NCBI GenBank assembly: GCA_963712715.1
Contig: CAVQJI010000042.1
Location: 1-64,000 of the forward strand
Length of the DNA stretch: 64,000 nt
Direction: 5' to 3'
Source of the DNA: JAFEDN01 sp963712715
GTDB taxonomy: Bacteria > Pseudomonadota > Gammaproteobacteria > Coxiellales > Coxiellaceae
Position 1 is the first letter of the stretch. Each line of letters begins with the position of its first letter. Below are positions 1-8,751 of the stretch, one piece after another. The notes under the pieces were generated by a model. The model was not told the DNA's origin, did no database searches, and saw only the letters and a program-made list of their open reading frames with translations. The position numbers and the translations under genes are program-made.

Positions 1-1855
1 CTGTTGGGTTTCCTGTCCCAAAGAAATCAAAACTGGATGTAGAAGTTGTTGCTTTAAATTTTTTAAATTCAGCATCCAGTTTTCCTATCGCCTCCGTTAC
101 TGGATCCATACCATTTTTAGGGTCAGAATTCAGTATTGTTTGCAAATTTTCTGCCGCATCAAGAACTTTTTTAACAGCATCTTTCTTTCTTGTGTTTTTA
201 GTACCCCAGGAAATTACCTGAGCCGCATATTTATTTTCTCTCTTTTTAGTTTCATCAATAAGGTTATCCAGATCCTCTAACATTTGATTTCTGATTTTAG
301 CCATTGGCGTTAATTCTATTGGTTGAACACTACTGGCAACTAAAGGAGCTGGTGGATTTGGGATAGGCGCGGGCTCCCTATCCGGTTTGATTTCCTGAAT
401 AGTGCTACAAGAGCCTATTATTTCTTCCCCTAATTCTGCCTTCCTGGAAGCCAATTCAGTTTGTGTTGTACAATAGTCTTCTATTTTTTTATGAGTTTTA
501 ATTACTTTATTTACTAATTCGCTGACTTCGTGAGTTTTTAAGCTTGCCGCTGTTATTTGGTCTTTTAAACCATTAACCGTATTTGAATCCGGCTTTTCTA
601 TTATCTCCTCAGCACTCTGAATTAATTTCGGAGCTTTCCTTATACATTCTTCTAATTGCAACGTGATAAGAGGGGTGTTTTGGAATCCAGGCAATTTTTT
701 TAGCTGAATTACACTTTTTTCAATAAGTGTTTTTCTCTTATTTAAGAGGTTAACTTCTTCGCTTAATTTTTCCTTCGCAGAAACTAATTTCGTTTGTGAT
801 TCTTCCAGGCGTTGTTGTATAGGAGTTATGACAATTTCCATTACGGTTTTTAAGGGATCGCCCTCTGCCACAGATTTAACAAACATTTTACTTTCGGTTT
901 CGCTGGCTCCCGCTGCAGATGCCGCCGCCTCCAGACCCTGTTTATGATCGTGTATTAAGCTTTCATACTTCGCTTTTTCCTCTTCGTCAGCTTCATACCT
1001 TACAGCATTCCACTGTTTAATTACGTTAATTCTATTGGGAACTGCATGCCACTTTTCCTTGGCGGCTACTAAAGCCTCTGCTTTTTCCAAGGGATCATCT
1101 ATATTAAATTCTTTAGGATGTTGCTTAATGCTCAAAATATTTCCGACATGTTGACTCAGCAGGTTATTAAAGTCTTCCCTATCTTTCTGACCAACGCTAT
1201 CCTCTATACTGCCCCACGCGGTACGCAACTTCATTAATCGGTCATTTCTTGTTTTCGTGGACTCGATAACATTGAGAGCTGAATTTAGTAATTGACGATT
1301 GTTTTTCTGATCATCGCCAATATCATTTAAAATTTCCTGAAATTTCTGTTTGTCGATAGTTTGAAAAGCGCTTTTTTCAATTTGATCAAACAGAGATAAT
1401 TCCGGATCAGTTCCCGCAAATCTTTCTTCAAATGCTTGCCATTTTGTTAGAACATCCTGCCAATCCGGTTGCTTTAGAGTAGCTTTTTTAGCCTGTTCTT
1501 TTAACCTGAATTTAATTACTTCAGCTTCAATATCTTTGATAATCTCCGGATCTTCCTTTTGACAGAGTAAATATCCAAGGGTCTTGTCTAAATAAATTTT
1601 TTTCCCTTCATTTTCTAAAGAGGCCACAATTTTTATTATTAAAACTAATCTGCTAAAATGTCCGTTCAGTTTATCTCTTACAACTTTTAAATGATTTACC
1701 TTTGTTTGCTCTGTGGTTGTTTTACTGTCGGTAATTGCCAGGATTTTTTGTTGAAATTCTTTTGGTAATTCACCTGTTTCCTGTGCTAACGATTTGTATA
1801 ACTGATCTATCTTACCAATTATTGCCTTTACGGACTTACTGTTGTCTTTACTCAT
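1..1855 (-). CDS. Large coiled-coil hypothetical protein (C-terminal part outside window)
   Basis: An uninterrupted minus-strand reading frame of 618 codons runs from an ATG at 1855-1853 to the window edge, so the protein is longer than what is visible. The start is supported by an AGGAG-type ribosome site 8 bases upstream (1864-1869). The product is rich in Lys, Glu, Gln and Leu with long predicted helices (for example around residues 20-150 and 330-480) and a short proline-rich break (PAPIPNPPAP) near residue 495. There is no signal peptide, membrane segment or catalytic motif that I recognise. Base composition is AT-rich compared with housekeeping genes further on. Long soluble coiled-coil proteins of this kind are common among secreted effectors of Legionella and Coxiella, but nothing in the sequence proves secretion; function unknown. 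Confidence 0.8.
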   Translation of the reverse strand, partial: MSKDNSKSVKAIIGKIDQLYKSLAQETGELPKEFQQKILAITDSKTTTEQTKVNHLKVVRDKLNGHFSRLVLIIKIVASLENEGKKIYLDKTLGYLLCQKEDPEIIKDIEAEVIKFRLKEQAKKATLKQPDWQDVLTKWQAFEERFAGTDPELSLFDQIEKSAFQTIDKQKFQEILNDIGDDQKNNRQLLNSALNVIESTKTRNDRLMKLRTAWGSIEDSVGQKDREDFNNLLSQHVGNILSIKQHPKEFNIDDPLEKAEALVAAKEKWHAVPNRINVIKQWNAVRYEADEEEKAKYESLIHDHKQGLEAAASAAGASETESKMFVKSVAEGDPLKTVMEIVITPIQQRLEESQTKLVSAKEKLSEEVNLLNKRKTLIEKSVIQLKKLPGFQNTPLITLQLEECIRKAPKLIQSAEEIIEKPDSNTVNGLKDQITAASLKTHEVSELVNKVIKTHKKIEDYCTTQTELASRKAELGEEIIGSCSTIQEIKPDREPAPIPNPPAPLVASSVQPIELTPMAKIRNQMLEDLDNLIDETKKRENKYAAQVISWGTKNTRKKDAVKKVLDAAENLQTILNSDPKNGMDPVTEAIGKLDAEFKKFKATTSTSSFDFFGTGNPT

Positions 1856-1965
1856 AATTTCTTCTCCTTGTAGGGTTTTTTTTCTCTTATAGTTTTACTC
1901 TAACCATTTAATATTAAATTTGTCTTAAATTTTAAATAATTTTAGTGAATCAACGAACATTCGGC

Positions 1966-1995
1966 TTGACGGAATATTAAAATATTAGATATAGT
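1966..1995 (+). promoter_or_regulatory. Sigma70-like promoter giving a probably leaderless mRNA
   Basis: TTGACG (1966-1971) and TATAGT (1990-1995) are separated by 18 bases. The ATG of the next gene is at 2002, about 7 bases after the -10 box, where transcription would normally begin, and no Shine-Dalgarno sequence precedes it. Confidence 0.55.
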
Positions 1996-2001
1996 ATTCG
2001 A

Positions 2002-2796
2002 ATGAAACACGTTTTGAAAAAAATATGCAGTTTGATATGTCTGGTTTTTCTAATCATCATGAATAATGCTTTAGCGACCGTAAAAAATCAGCAGATATGG
2101 TATGGCGTTATAGCACCGATGACATCAGAATCTGCTTTTATTGAATCAAAAATGACTGACAAACAGATTAAAGTGATTGATCATGTTAAGTATCACATTG
2201 GAGCAATTGGAGGCAAAAAAATTGTTTTAGTGAATAGTGGTATTGGCTTAATCAATGCGGCTGCAATTTCTGCCCGTCTCATCAATGATTTTCATCCTGC
2301 TGAAATTATACTCACCGGTAGCGCAGGAAGTATCAATCGCAACTTAAAAATCGGCGATGTTGTGATCGCAAAACAAGTATTTAACGCTGACTTTGGTAAA
2401 CTGACCCCGCAAGGTCTATCTTTTGAACTGGCTGACAATCCCAATCCATCGGATTACAGGCAAATTCCTCTCATGTTTAATACACCGTTTAATTTGCGGA
2501 AAATAATGTCCACTTTACCCGGCTCGGTAAATTACAGGGTAATGTTAGGTGTCGCGGCTGACAGTGACAACCTTCCCAATTCTGCTCAGCAAATTGCATT
2601 GCTACAGGCAAATAAAGTGGATGTCATAGCCATGGAAGGCGCTGCTTTGGCGCAAACCTGTTGGCTGTTCTATGAAAAATGTCTAATCATTAGAGGCGTC
2701 AGCAATGTAGCCGGCGAAACAATTACCGAAGAAGGCATTCTCCTTGCTGCAAAAAACGCAGCCTCTGTTACTCTAGATGTTTTACAGAATAACTAA
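2002..2796 (+). CDS. Secreted MTA/SAH nucleosidase-like protein (Pfs/MTAN family), catalytic Asp replaced
   Basis: The 264-residue protein has a signal peptide (residues 1 to about 25, hydrophobic core LICLVFLIIM, cut near ALA) followed by a complete nucleoside phosphorylase/MTAN domain. Family landmarks are the TGSAGS loop (105-110), the IGDVV segment, and MEGAALA (211-217), which carries Glu212, equivalent to E. coli Glu174. Glu43 matches Glu12. The general acid Asp197 of E. coli corresponds to Asn235 here (RGVSN), with the same 23-residue spacing from the catalytic Glu. MTAN normally cleaves 5'-methylthioadenosine and S-adenosylhomocysteine in the cytoplasm; a periplasmic form with this substitution is unlikely to do so efficiently. 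It may use another purine nucleoside or be a binding protein. The gene stands alone and ends four bases before a repeat element. Confidence 0.8.
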   Translation: MKHVLKKICSLICLVFLIIMNNALATVKNQQIWYGVIAPMTSESAFIESKMTDKQIKVIDHVKYHIGAIGGKKIVLVNSGIGLINAAAISARLINDFHPAEIILTGSAGSINRNLKIGDVVIAKQVFNADFGKLTPQGLSFELADNPNPSDYRQIPLMFNTPFNLRKIMSTLPGSVNYRVMLGVAADSDNLPNSAQQIALLQANKVDVIAMEGAALAQTCWLFYEKCLIIRGVSNVAGETITEEGILLAAKNAASVTLDVLQNN

Positions 2797-2799
2797 GGT

Positions 2800-2951
2800 C
2801 TGTTTACAATTCATTAATTATGTTTTACACAAGAATTTTGTCATTGCGAGCGCTAGCGAAGCAATCCAGTTTCGTACTTTAAACAAGCTCCGCACTGGAT
2901 TGCTTCACTGACGTTCGCAATGACGACGAATAATTAATGAATTGTAAACAG
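2800..2951. repeat. MITE-like palindromic element, copy A
   Basis: The core 2840-2924 reads GTCATTGCGAGCGCTAGCGA into AGCAATCCAGT and its inverted partner. It is enclosed by a further perfect 21-bp inverted repeat (2800-2820 and 2931-2951). The whole unit can fold into one long hairpin. It starts four bases after the nucleosidase stop codon. Five related cores occur at 13368, 27041, 32734, 34877 and 61763. Confidence 0.85.
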
Positions 2952-2954
2952 GCC

Positions 2955-3004
2955 CTATAGTTCTTCAGATAAGTCTTCCAGGAGGCTTATCTGAAGAACT
3001 ATAG
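2955..3004. terminator. Strong hairpin, probable bidirectional terminator
   Basis: A perfect 19-bp stem (2955-2973 with 2986-3004) encloses a 12-base segment that can itself mostly pair. It lies between the ends of the convergent nucleosidase and AAA ATPase genes, the right place for a shared terminator. No long T-run follows on either strand. Confidence 0.55.
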
Positions 3005-3039
3005 AATCCTAAAAATCAGAAGATAAAGTTTGGCGTAAC

Positions 3040-4710
3040 CTAAAGCAGCAGAAACCAGCTCAGGGGAATAACCAGAGTGTTATCTATTATCGAATAATCC
3101 TTTGCTTCGGTGCAAACTAAAATTCCGTAACGATATTGAACTTCACTTTGGGAAATTTGAGAAATATCTTTTTTACCTGATTTAACTTCAAGTAAAATGA
3201 CCTTATCATCCGTTTGTTTTCGCGTTTCGATGACAAAATCTACATTTTTTTTCTCTTTTTTTGTAGAAAACATAAAGGAAACATCTCCTTCAGAAAATAA
3301 TCTTTTTAAATACATGGCGACTATTTCTTCATTCAGAATTCCCTGCAAGGTTGGGGTGATATCATGACGCTCATATTTTTCCCGTAAGGACAGTCTTAAG
3401 GTCGGTGACATAAAGAATGTCTTGCTTATCTTGTTTAGTTTGGAATTAATATTGCCAAAATATTTAAACTCATTGAGAACTTCCGATTTTTTTAGAACCG
3501 TGATGAGTAATTCGACTTCTTCCTTCTTACATCCTGTGTCACTACATAATTTTTCAATCTGAACTTCTTTACTGAAAGCCAACCGAATCAATAATTTTCT
3601 AACATTTGAAATTATACTTTCTACGTTACTTACTTTATACCATTTGGGTACGTCTATCTGTAAAATTTTTTCAAACATTTCCGAAGCACGTTCATATATT
3701 TGTTCGGTATTTTCGATGGTTAAAAATCGCGGGATATTATGATAATTAATATACTGAAACAATAGTTCACCTTCATCGATATTATAAGGGTCTTTCTTTT
3801 TGGAAAAAAATAATGTTATCTCTGATTTTATTTTTTCAAGCTCAAATTTTAATTCTTCAATATCCCGGGAAAAAAATAAAATTTTCATTAAGCCATTTGC
3901 TATATCTTTGCAGGAAAAATTATTTTTAATTTCGTTCAAATTTTTTTTATTTTTTTTATTGATTTCTTTTATATGAGATTTATAATCGTCAATCGATTTA
4001 TTCACCATATTTAATAAAGTTTCTTGATTAGTTTTTCTTTTAAGTTCATTTTTTTTTCTTTTTTGTAAATCTAAAATCCATGCTAAATTTTTAGCATAGA
4101 CATTCCATTTTTTCCATGATCTAATTTGAATAAATTCAGAGTATTTGTAAGGGAAAATATGAAACACATTCCATCTAGTCACCAAATCAGTACTGGAATC
4201 TAATAATAAAGCAGAACTTCCCGTAGAAATAATAAAGGATCTGGGACATTCATCGTATAATATTTTTAATCCTTTACTCCAATTTTCAGCGTCATGTACT
4301 TCATCAAATAAAAAAACAATCGGTTTATCCAGCTCATAAAATTTTTTCTTTAAAACAATTTCTTCAAATTTATAAAAAATTAGATAAAGTTTGGTTGCGC
4401 CAAATAATTGCACGAATGCTTCTACATTAAAAAAATAAATATCCTGAGTGTAATTATCAAAAATATCTTTTGCTAATTGCCACATAATTGTGGTTTTTCC
4501 AATCCCTCTTAACCCTGATAAGCCAAACATTCTTGCACTGGATTTATGAGAAAAATAATCTTCCGCTGCCTGGCGAAGTTCAAAAAAAACATCTCTTTTA
4601 GGAAAAAGATTATTTTCTTCGTCTTTAATAAATTGATCCAGCCTTCTGGCCTCAACTTTGCAATTTAGCAAAAAATGTTCCAGATCGATATCGATATCGA
4701 TTTCATTCAT
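3040..4710 (-). CDS. AAA (AAA_14-like) ATPase with C-terminal nuclease-like domain
   Basis: The 556-residue protein has a Walker A motif GLRGIGKTT near residues 66-74 and a Walker B FLFDEVHD near 133-140, then ISTGSSALLL, typical of the AAA_14/DUF4143 group of P-loop ATPases. A long Lys- and Glu-rich insertion (about 215-300) interrupts the usual order. The C-terminus carries VDFVIETR followed by ILLEVKSGKKD, the D-x(n)-E-x-K pattern of PD-(D/E)XK nuclease-like folds. Members are frequent in accessory genome regions of bacteria and archaea; their cellular role is not established. This gene is AT-rich with lysine stretches, unlike its mnmE neighbour. Two distant relatives lie at 31342 and 41590, so the family is repeated in this window. 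Confidence 0.75.
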   Translation of the reverse strand: MNEIDIDIDLEHFLLNCKVEARRLDQFIKDEENNLFPKRDVFFELRQAAEDYFSHKSSARMFGLSGLRGIGKTTIMWQLAKDIFDNYTQDIYFFNVEAFVQLFGATKLYLIFYKFEEIVLKKKFYELDKPIVFLFDEVHDAENWSKGLKILYDECPRSFIISTGSSALLLDSSTDLVTRWNVFHIFPYKYSEFIQIRSWKKWNVYAKNLAWILDLQKRKKNELKRKTNQETLLNMVNKSIDDYKSHIKEINKKNKKNLNEIKNNFSCKDIANGLMKILFFSRDIEELKFELEKIKSEITLFFSKKKDPYNIDEGELLFQYINYHNIPRFLTIENTEQIYERASEMFEKILQIDVPKWYKVSNVESIISNVRKLLIRLAFSKEVQIEKLCSDTGCKKEEVELLITVLKKSEVLNEFKYFGNINSKLNKISKTFFMSPTLRLSLREKYERHDITPTLQGILNEEIVAMYLKRLFSEGDVSFMFSTKKEKKNVDFVIETRKQTDDKVILLEVKSGKKDISQISQSEVQYRYGILVCTEAKDYSIIDNTLVIPLSWFLLL

Positions 4711-4744
4711 AATGATCTCGTTAATAAATTTAAATAATCCAAGC

Positions 4745-4806
4745 TATACTCAAAACGATTAGGTTTTCGGTGTTATAACACCGAAAACCTAATCGTTTTG
4801 AGTATA
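4745..4806. repeat. Perfect 62-bp palindrome
   Basis: Positions 4745-4775 are the exact reverse complement of 4776-4806, with no spacer. It lies downstream of the mnmE stop and upstream of the ATPase start, both on the minus strand, so it could end mnmE transcription. A T-run follows only on the plus strand, and a loop-free palindrome is atypical for a terminator; it could form a cruciform or be a protein-binding site. Confidence 0.8.
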
Positions 4807-4846
4807 TTTTAATTCTTATGCTTAAAAAAAACAAATAAAGCGGATA

Positions 4847-6187
4847 TTACTTTCCAATGCAAAAACTGGAAAAAATTTTGCCGAGCAGATCGTCATTGGT
4901 GAATTCGCCGGTGATTTCGTTCAGTGCGTATTGCGCCTGACGCAAATCTTCGGCGAGCAATTCGCTAGCCCGATGCATGGATAGTTGTTGAAACCCTTCT
5001 CTTAAATGATTCAGGGCACTGTCGATAGCAGATAAATGGCGGCGACGCGCGGTAAAAGTCCCTTCAATATTGGATGAAAAGCCAACGAGCGACTTTAAAT
5101 GGTCTCTCAATAAATCGATACCTTGCCTGAATTTTGCTGAAAGAGAAATCACGTTGAGATCATTATGAATTTTTATACCGGGTAATTCCCCCGTTAAATC
5201 AATTTTATTTTTCACCCATACCAGCGGAATTTTTTTATTTAACTCCAGATCATTGGGGGGCTCGCTGTGGACACTGGCATCGGTGATCCATAAAATCACA
5301 TCTGCCTGCTGGATTGCGGCGCGCGTGCGGCGAATACCTTCCCGTTCGATAATATCCTCTGTTTCGCGCAAACCGGCGGTATCGATGATATGTAACGGCA
5401 TACCGTCAATATGAATTAATTCGCGTAAAATATCGCGAGTTGTCCCGGGGATGTCGGTGACGATCGCAGTTTCCTGTCCGCTTAAGTTATTTAATAAGCT
5501 TGATTTCCCGGCGTTTGGTTTGCCAACGATAACCGCGTTCAAGCCGTCTCTGAGTATCGCACCCTGTTCTGCAGTTTGACGTAATGATTCCAGTGAATGG
5601 ATGACTAACTCCAGATCGTGCTGAACTGTACTTTCACTGATGAAGTCAATTTCCTCGGTTGGGAAATCAATGGCGGCTTCCACATAAATGCGTAGCTGAA
5701 TCAATTCAGCGACCACCGCGTGTACCCGGCGGGAAAAATCTCCCTGTAAGGATCTTAATGCTGATCGCGCCGCCTGTTCGGAGCCGGCGTCGATCAAGTC
5801 CGCAATCGCTTCCGCCTGGGCTAAATCAATTTTACCATTTAAAAAAGCTCTTTCGGAAAATTCACCGGGTCGCGCCAGTCGCGCGCCAGCACGGATAACC
5901 TGACGTAATAAACAATCCAGCACTATCGGTCCGCCGTGGCCTTGCAGTTCCAAAACGTCTTCTCCGGTAAAAGAACGAGGCGCGGGGAAAAACAGAGCAA
6001 TACCTTCATCAATAATTTGCTCATCGTGATCACGGAAAGGCAGGTAAACCGCTTCGCGGGGAGTGGGTAGTCGACCCAACAGTATTCGGGCAATTATCGG
6101 CGCCTGTGGTCCGGAAACCCGAACAATACCCACGCCCCCTCGACCGGAAGGGGTGGCCACCGCGGCGATGGTATCTTTAGTCGACAT
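4847..6187 (-). CDS. mnmE: tRNA uridine-5-carboxymethylaminomethyl modification GTPase MnmE
   Basis: The 446-residue product has the complete MnmE architecture. An N-terminal tetrahydrofolate-binding domain (TIAAVATPSGRGGVGIVRVSG) is followed by a helical domain and an inserted G domain with GKPNAGKSS (G1), DIPGTTRD (G2), DTAGLRE (G3) and NKID (G4). It ends with the diagnostic FCIGK, whose cysteine is needed for activity. With MnmG it modifies U34 of tRNAs reading split codon boxes. The gene sits at the end of the conserved order rpmH-rnpA-yidD-yidC-mnmE; its ATG at 6187 directly abuts the position where an unshifted yidC would stop (6190-6188). No lesion is visible. Confidence 0.97.
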   Translation of the reverse strand: MSTKDTIAAVATPSGRGGVGIVRVSGPQAPIIARILLGRLPTPREAVYLPFRDHDEQIIDEGIALFFPAPRSFTGEDVLELQGHGGPIVLDCLLRQVIRAGARLARPGEFSERAFLNGKIDLAQAEAIADLIDAGSEQAARSALRSLQGDFSRRVHAVVAELIQLRIYVEAAIDFPTEEIDFISESTVQHDLELVIHSLESLRQTAEQGAILRDGLNAVIVGKPNAGKSSLLNNLSGQETAIVTDIPGTTRDILRELIHIDGMPLHIIDTAGLRETEDIIEREGIRRTRAAIQQADVILWITDASVHSEPPNDLELNKKIPLVWVKNKIDLTGELPGIKIHNDLNVISLSAKFRQGIDLLRDHLKSLVGFSSNIEGTFTARRRHLSAIDSALNHLREGFQQLSMHRASELLAEDLRQAQYALNEITGEFTNDDLLGKIFSSFCIGK

Positions 6188-6260
6188 TCATTTTTGGATA
6201 ATTTTTTTAGATTTTAAGGATTTTTCAGCCTTTTTTTGCTGGTTTTTGGCTTTGACATTT

Positions 6261-7934
6261 TTATAGGTTTTCATAACATACCATTGTTGAAAAATACTGC
6301 GCATTATTCACTAACCAATATAACACCAAACCAGCAGGAAAGGATAAAAAGAATATCGTAAAGACCACAGGCAGTAACATCATCATTTTAGCTTGCGTAG
6401 GGTCGGGCGGCGGCGGACTGAGTTTTTGCTGAAAAAACATACTAATGCCCATCAAAATAGGTAATACGTATAACGGGTCGTGAACCGATAAATCCTTAAT
6501 CCAAAAGATAAAAGGAGCCTGTCGTAACTGTACGCTTTCAATTAATACGTAATACAAGCCAATAAATACCGGAATCTGGATTATCGTGGGTAAACAGCCG
6601 CCCAGGGGATTAATTTTTTCTTTCTTATAAAATTCCATCGTGGCACGGCTTAAGGCCTGCTTGTCGTCACCAAAACGGTCTTTTAAAGCCTGCAGACGGG
6701 GTTGCACGTCCCGCATTTTCGCCATCGATACGTAACTTTTTTCCGATAGTTTGTAAAAAAGTAATTTAATCAGCAGCGTCGTGATAATAATCGACCAACC
6801 CCAGTTTTGCACCACGGAATGAACGTGATCCATGACCCAAAAAATAATTTTTGAGATCATCCACAGCCAACCATAATCAATAGTGAGGTCTAATCCCTTA
6901 CCTAAACTTTTCAAATTGTCAGGAAGTTCCGGGCCGACATAAAATATTGATTTCTGGCTGGCTTCCGCTCCCGGCGCGATAACTAACGGGGGAGTGACAT
7001 AACCCAGCGTATAAATGTCATTAGTGACGCTGCTGTAATAGTGATTTGTCTGGTTCGCGCCTGGCACCCAGGCCGTTAAAAAATAAGGTTGTTGCATGGC
7101 AACCCAGCCGCCCTGAATATTTTGATTAATCTGGGTATCATTTAATTTCTTAAACGGTAATTTTTGGTAAGGCTTGTCCGGACTTGAAATGGCGGCGCCA
7201 GTAAAAGACCGCGAATGTTGAGAACCTGGCGCCGGTACATTTTTGCGTACGATTTGTTGATAGATATTGCCTGTCCACGGGGTTTTACCGGTGTTATGCA
7301 ATTGATAAACCTCATTAATATTGTATTTGCCGCGAGTAAATTCAAAAGTTTTTGTCACGCGTAGTCCAGACGCTGTGGTCCCTGTTAGCACCACATTCAG
7401 GTTATTTTGTCCATTCGCTAACTCATACTGACTTTGAGGAGATTGATAATGGATAGCTTCGGTTTGTGTCGCGTCGTTTGCTTTCAGTCCGCTCTCTGCT
7501 AAATACAGTGAATTGGGATCCGAATTTAAAATTGGCATCGGTTTGCGGTTTTTTTCCAAAGACTCATCGTATTTCAGTAACCTGGCGTCAATTAAATCTC
7601 CACCTTGCGCATTGATATTAACGTCCAGAACGTCTGTTTTAACTTCGATAACGGATGGCTGGCTGGAAATGGTTTTCTGTTCAGTATTTTGAGTGGCAGG
7701 GATGGCGGGCGCTACGGAAGGATTAGCATTAGTCGTATAAGAAGGAGGCACAAAGGGAGCAGGGGTGGAAGAGGAAGTGTTTGCTGAAGGTGAAACAGAT
7801 TCATTTTGCACCGTGTGCGAAGGATGATCTTTGGTCCAGGCATTCCAAAGGAACACACCCACCAGGGCGATGGCTACATATAAAGCCATACGATAAATAC
7901 TTTGAAAATTAATATTTTTCAGGTCCAGGTTCAT
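6261..7934 (-). CDS. yidC: Membrane protein insertase YidC, C-terminus altered by a frameshift
   Basis: The 557-residue frame begins with an N-terminal membrane anchor (about 14-31), a Ser/Thr/Pro-rich linker, the large periplasmic beta-domain (about 95-340) and the conserved 60KD_IMP core (GWSIIITTLLIKLLFYKLSE, then PLGGCLPTIIQIPVF and SFPAGLVLYWLVNN). YidC inserts proteins into the inner membrane alone or with SecYEG. After VNN the frame ends in a non-homologous AQYFSTMVCYENL. In another frame the expected tail MRSIFQQWYVMKTYKN plus a lysine-rich end continues and stops at 6190-6188, exactly against mnmE. A two-base loss near 6300 (or one extra base) explains this. The shift removes the conserved QQW segment and the basic ribosome-binding tail. 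It may be a sequence error. Confidence 0.93.
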   Translation of the reverse strand: MNLDLKNINFQSIYRMALYVAIALVGVFLWNAWTKDHPSHTVQNESVSPSANTSSSTPAPFVPPSYTTNANPSVAPAIPATQNTEQKTISSQPSVIEVKTDVLDVNINAQGGDLIDARLLKYDESLEKNRKPMPILNSDPNSLYLAESGLKANDATQTEAIHYQSPQSQYELANGQNNLNVVLTGTTASGLRVTKTFEFTRGKYNINEVYQLHNTGKTPWTGNIYQQIVRKNVPAPGSQHSRSFTGAAISSPDKPYQKLPFKKLNDTQINQNIQGGWVAMQQPYFLTAWVPGANQTNHYYSSVTNDIYTLGYVTPPLVIAPGAEASQKSIFYVGPELPDNLKSLGKGLDLTIDYGWLWMISKIIFWVMDHVHSVVQNWGWSIIITTLLIKLLFYKLSEKSYVSMAKMRDVQPRLQALKDRFGDDKQALSRATMEFYKKEKINPLGGCLPTIIQIPVFIGLYYVLIESVQLRQAPFIFWIKDLSVHDPLYVLPILMGISMFFQQKLSPPPPDPTQAKMMMLLPVVFTIFFLSFPAGLVLYWLVNNAQYFSTMVCYENL

Positions 7935-8206
7935 GATGGAATCCTTTTATGAATAACGGGATCGTAGCCACCGGGATGAAAGGGATGGCAACGTAATAAA
8001 CGCCATATTGTCAGAATGATACCTTTAAAAACGCCCCATTCCTGAATAGCCTCCTGAGAATAAACCGAACAGGAAGGATAGAAACGGCAACGGTTACCCA
8101 GCCAGGGACTAATAAAGTACCGGTAAGCGGCGAGTGACCCTATCAGTATTTTTCTGATCAACTGTTGAATGAATCGATAATTTTTAAGAATAAGTTGTCT
8201 AAGCAT
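7931..8206 (-). CDS. yidD: Membrane protein insertion efficiency factor YidD
   Basis: The 91-residue protein has the DUF37 signature: YRFISPWLGNRCRFYPSCSVYSQEAI, with two of the conserved cysteines, then RLLRCHPFHPGGYDPV. An amphipathic N-terminal helix would attach it to the inner face of the membrane. It helps YidC-dependent insertion. The gene overlaps rnpA upstream (8158-8206) and the yidC start by four bases, so translation of the three is probably coupled. The strict C-P-S-C and HPGGYDPV motifs make the call firm. Confidence 0.95.
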   Translation of the reverse strand: MLRQLILKNYRFIQQLIRKILIGSLAAYRYFISPWLGNRCRFYPSCSVYSQEAIQEWGVFKGIILTIWRLLRCHPFHPGGYDPVIHKRIPS

Positions 8207-8517
8207 TGCCTCAACTCATATTGACTGGCCTCTTGCGCCGACTGTCGGGCTATAGCGACCACATCGTAAGTGGGCAGCCTTGACCTGTTGTGGCGAAAAG
8301 ATTCCCGCGCCTGCCGCTTTAGCCTATTGCGTGAAACGGCTAAACGACATTTTTTCCTGGCGGTGATAATTCCCAACCTCGGATATGTCAGCCCATTAGG
8401 CCTATAATAAAATACATAATACTTTCCCAATAAAGGCGGTTTTTTGGCCAAAATCTCCTGAAACTGTGTTTTTTTCAATAGCCGGACTTTTTTTGGAAAA
8501 GTATATATATCAGACAC
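8158..8517 (-). CDS. rnpA: Ribonuclease P protein component RnpA
   Basis: The 119-residue basic protein contains the RNase P motif RLGIITARKKCRLAVSRNRLKRQARESFR, here with the usual RNR core, and the F-x-x-I entry region. It binds the RNA subunit and helps cleave 5' leaders from pre-tRNAs. The start codon is a GTG at 8517-8515, which lies inside the 3' end of rpmH, so the two genes overlap by eight bases. Its 3' end overlaps yidD by 49 bases. This order is strongly conserved in bacteria. Confidence 0.94.
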   Translation of the reverse strand: MSDIYTFPKKVRLLKKTQFQEILAKKPPLLGKYYVFYYRPNGLTYPRLGIITARKKCRLAVSRNRLKRQARESFRHNRSRLPTYDVVAIARQSAQEASQYELRQCLDNLFLKIIDSFNS

Positions 8518-8644
8518 TTAAACGCTTTCTACCCTTTGCGCGGCGAGCGTTTAAAACCCTACGTCCACCCACTGTCGCCATTCGGGCACGAAATCCATGA
8601 GTACGCTTCCGGTGGAGGTTGCTGGGTTGATATGTTCTCATCAT
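8510..8644 (-). CDS. rpmH: Large ribosomal subunit protein bL34
   Basis: A short basic protein of 44 residues beginning MMRTYQPSNLHRKR, continuing HGFRARMATVGGRR and ending RAKGRKRLSV matches bL34 along its whole length. Two ATGs in tandem (8644 and 8641) are possible. The first aligns with the family start (M-K-R-T-Y-Q-P-S) and has a GAGG ribosome site nine bases upstream (8654-8657), so it was chosen. Its stop codon lies inside the rnpA start region. In many bacteria dnaA and oriC lie directly upstream; here a secreted hypothetical gene follows instead. Confidence 0.95.
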   Translation of the reverse strand: MMRTYQPSNLHRKRTHGFRARMATVGGRRVLNARRAKGRKRLSV

Positions 8645-8751
8645 AAAATTAATCCTCAAAAATATTGTTGTTTATCATAAAGAAATTTTAATGTGACGTC
8701 AATGATTAAATACTGACCATAGCCTGATTTTTTATATGCTGGGTCGGCGGA

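Noticed and set aside
2800..2951. CRISPR array made of the repeated CATTGCGAGCG sequence
   Set aside because: Copies are dispersed singly through the window, not in tandem with equal spacers, and no cas genes are present.
4745..4806. Standard Rho-independent terminator for mnmE
   Set aside because: The palindrome has no loop and no T-run on the strand of mnmE; listed as a palindrome instead.
5659..5898. Plus-strand frames inside mnmE, aroC, aroB, dacB, uvrD and others
   Set aside because: They are antisense shadows of well-supported genes with no ribosome sites and no recognisable domains.
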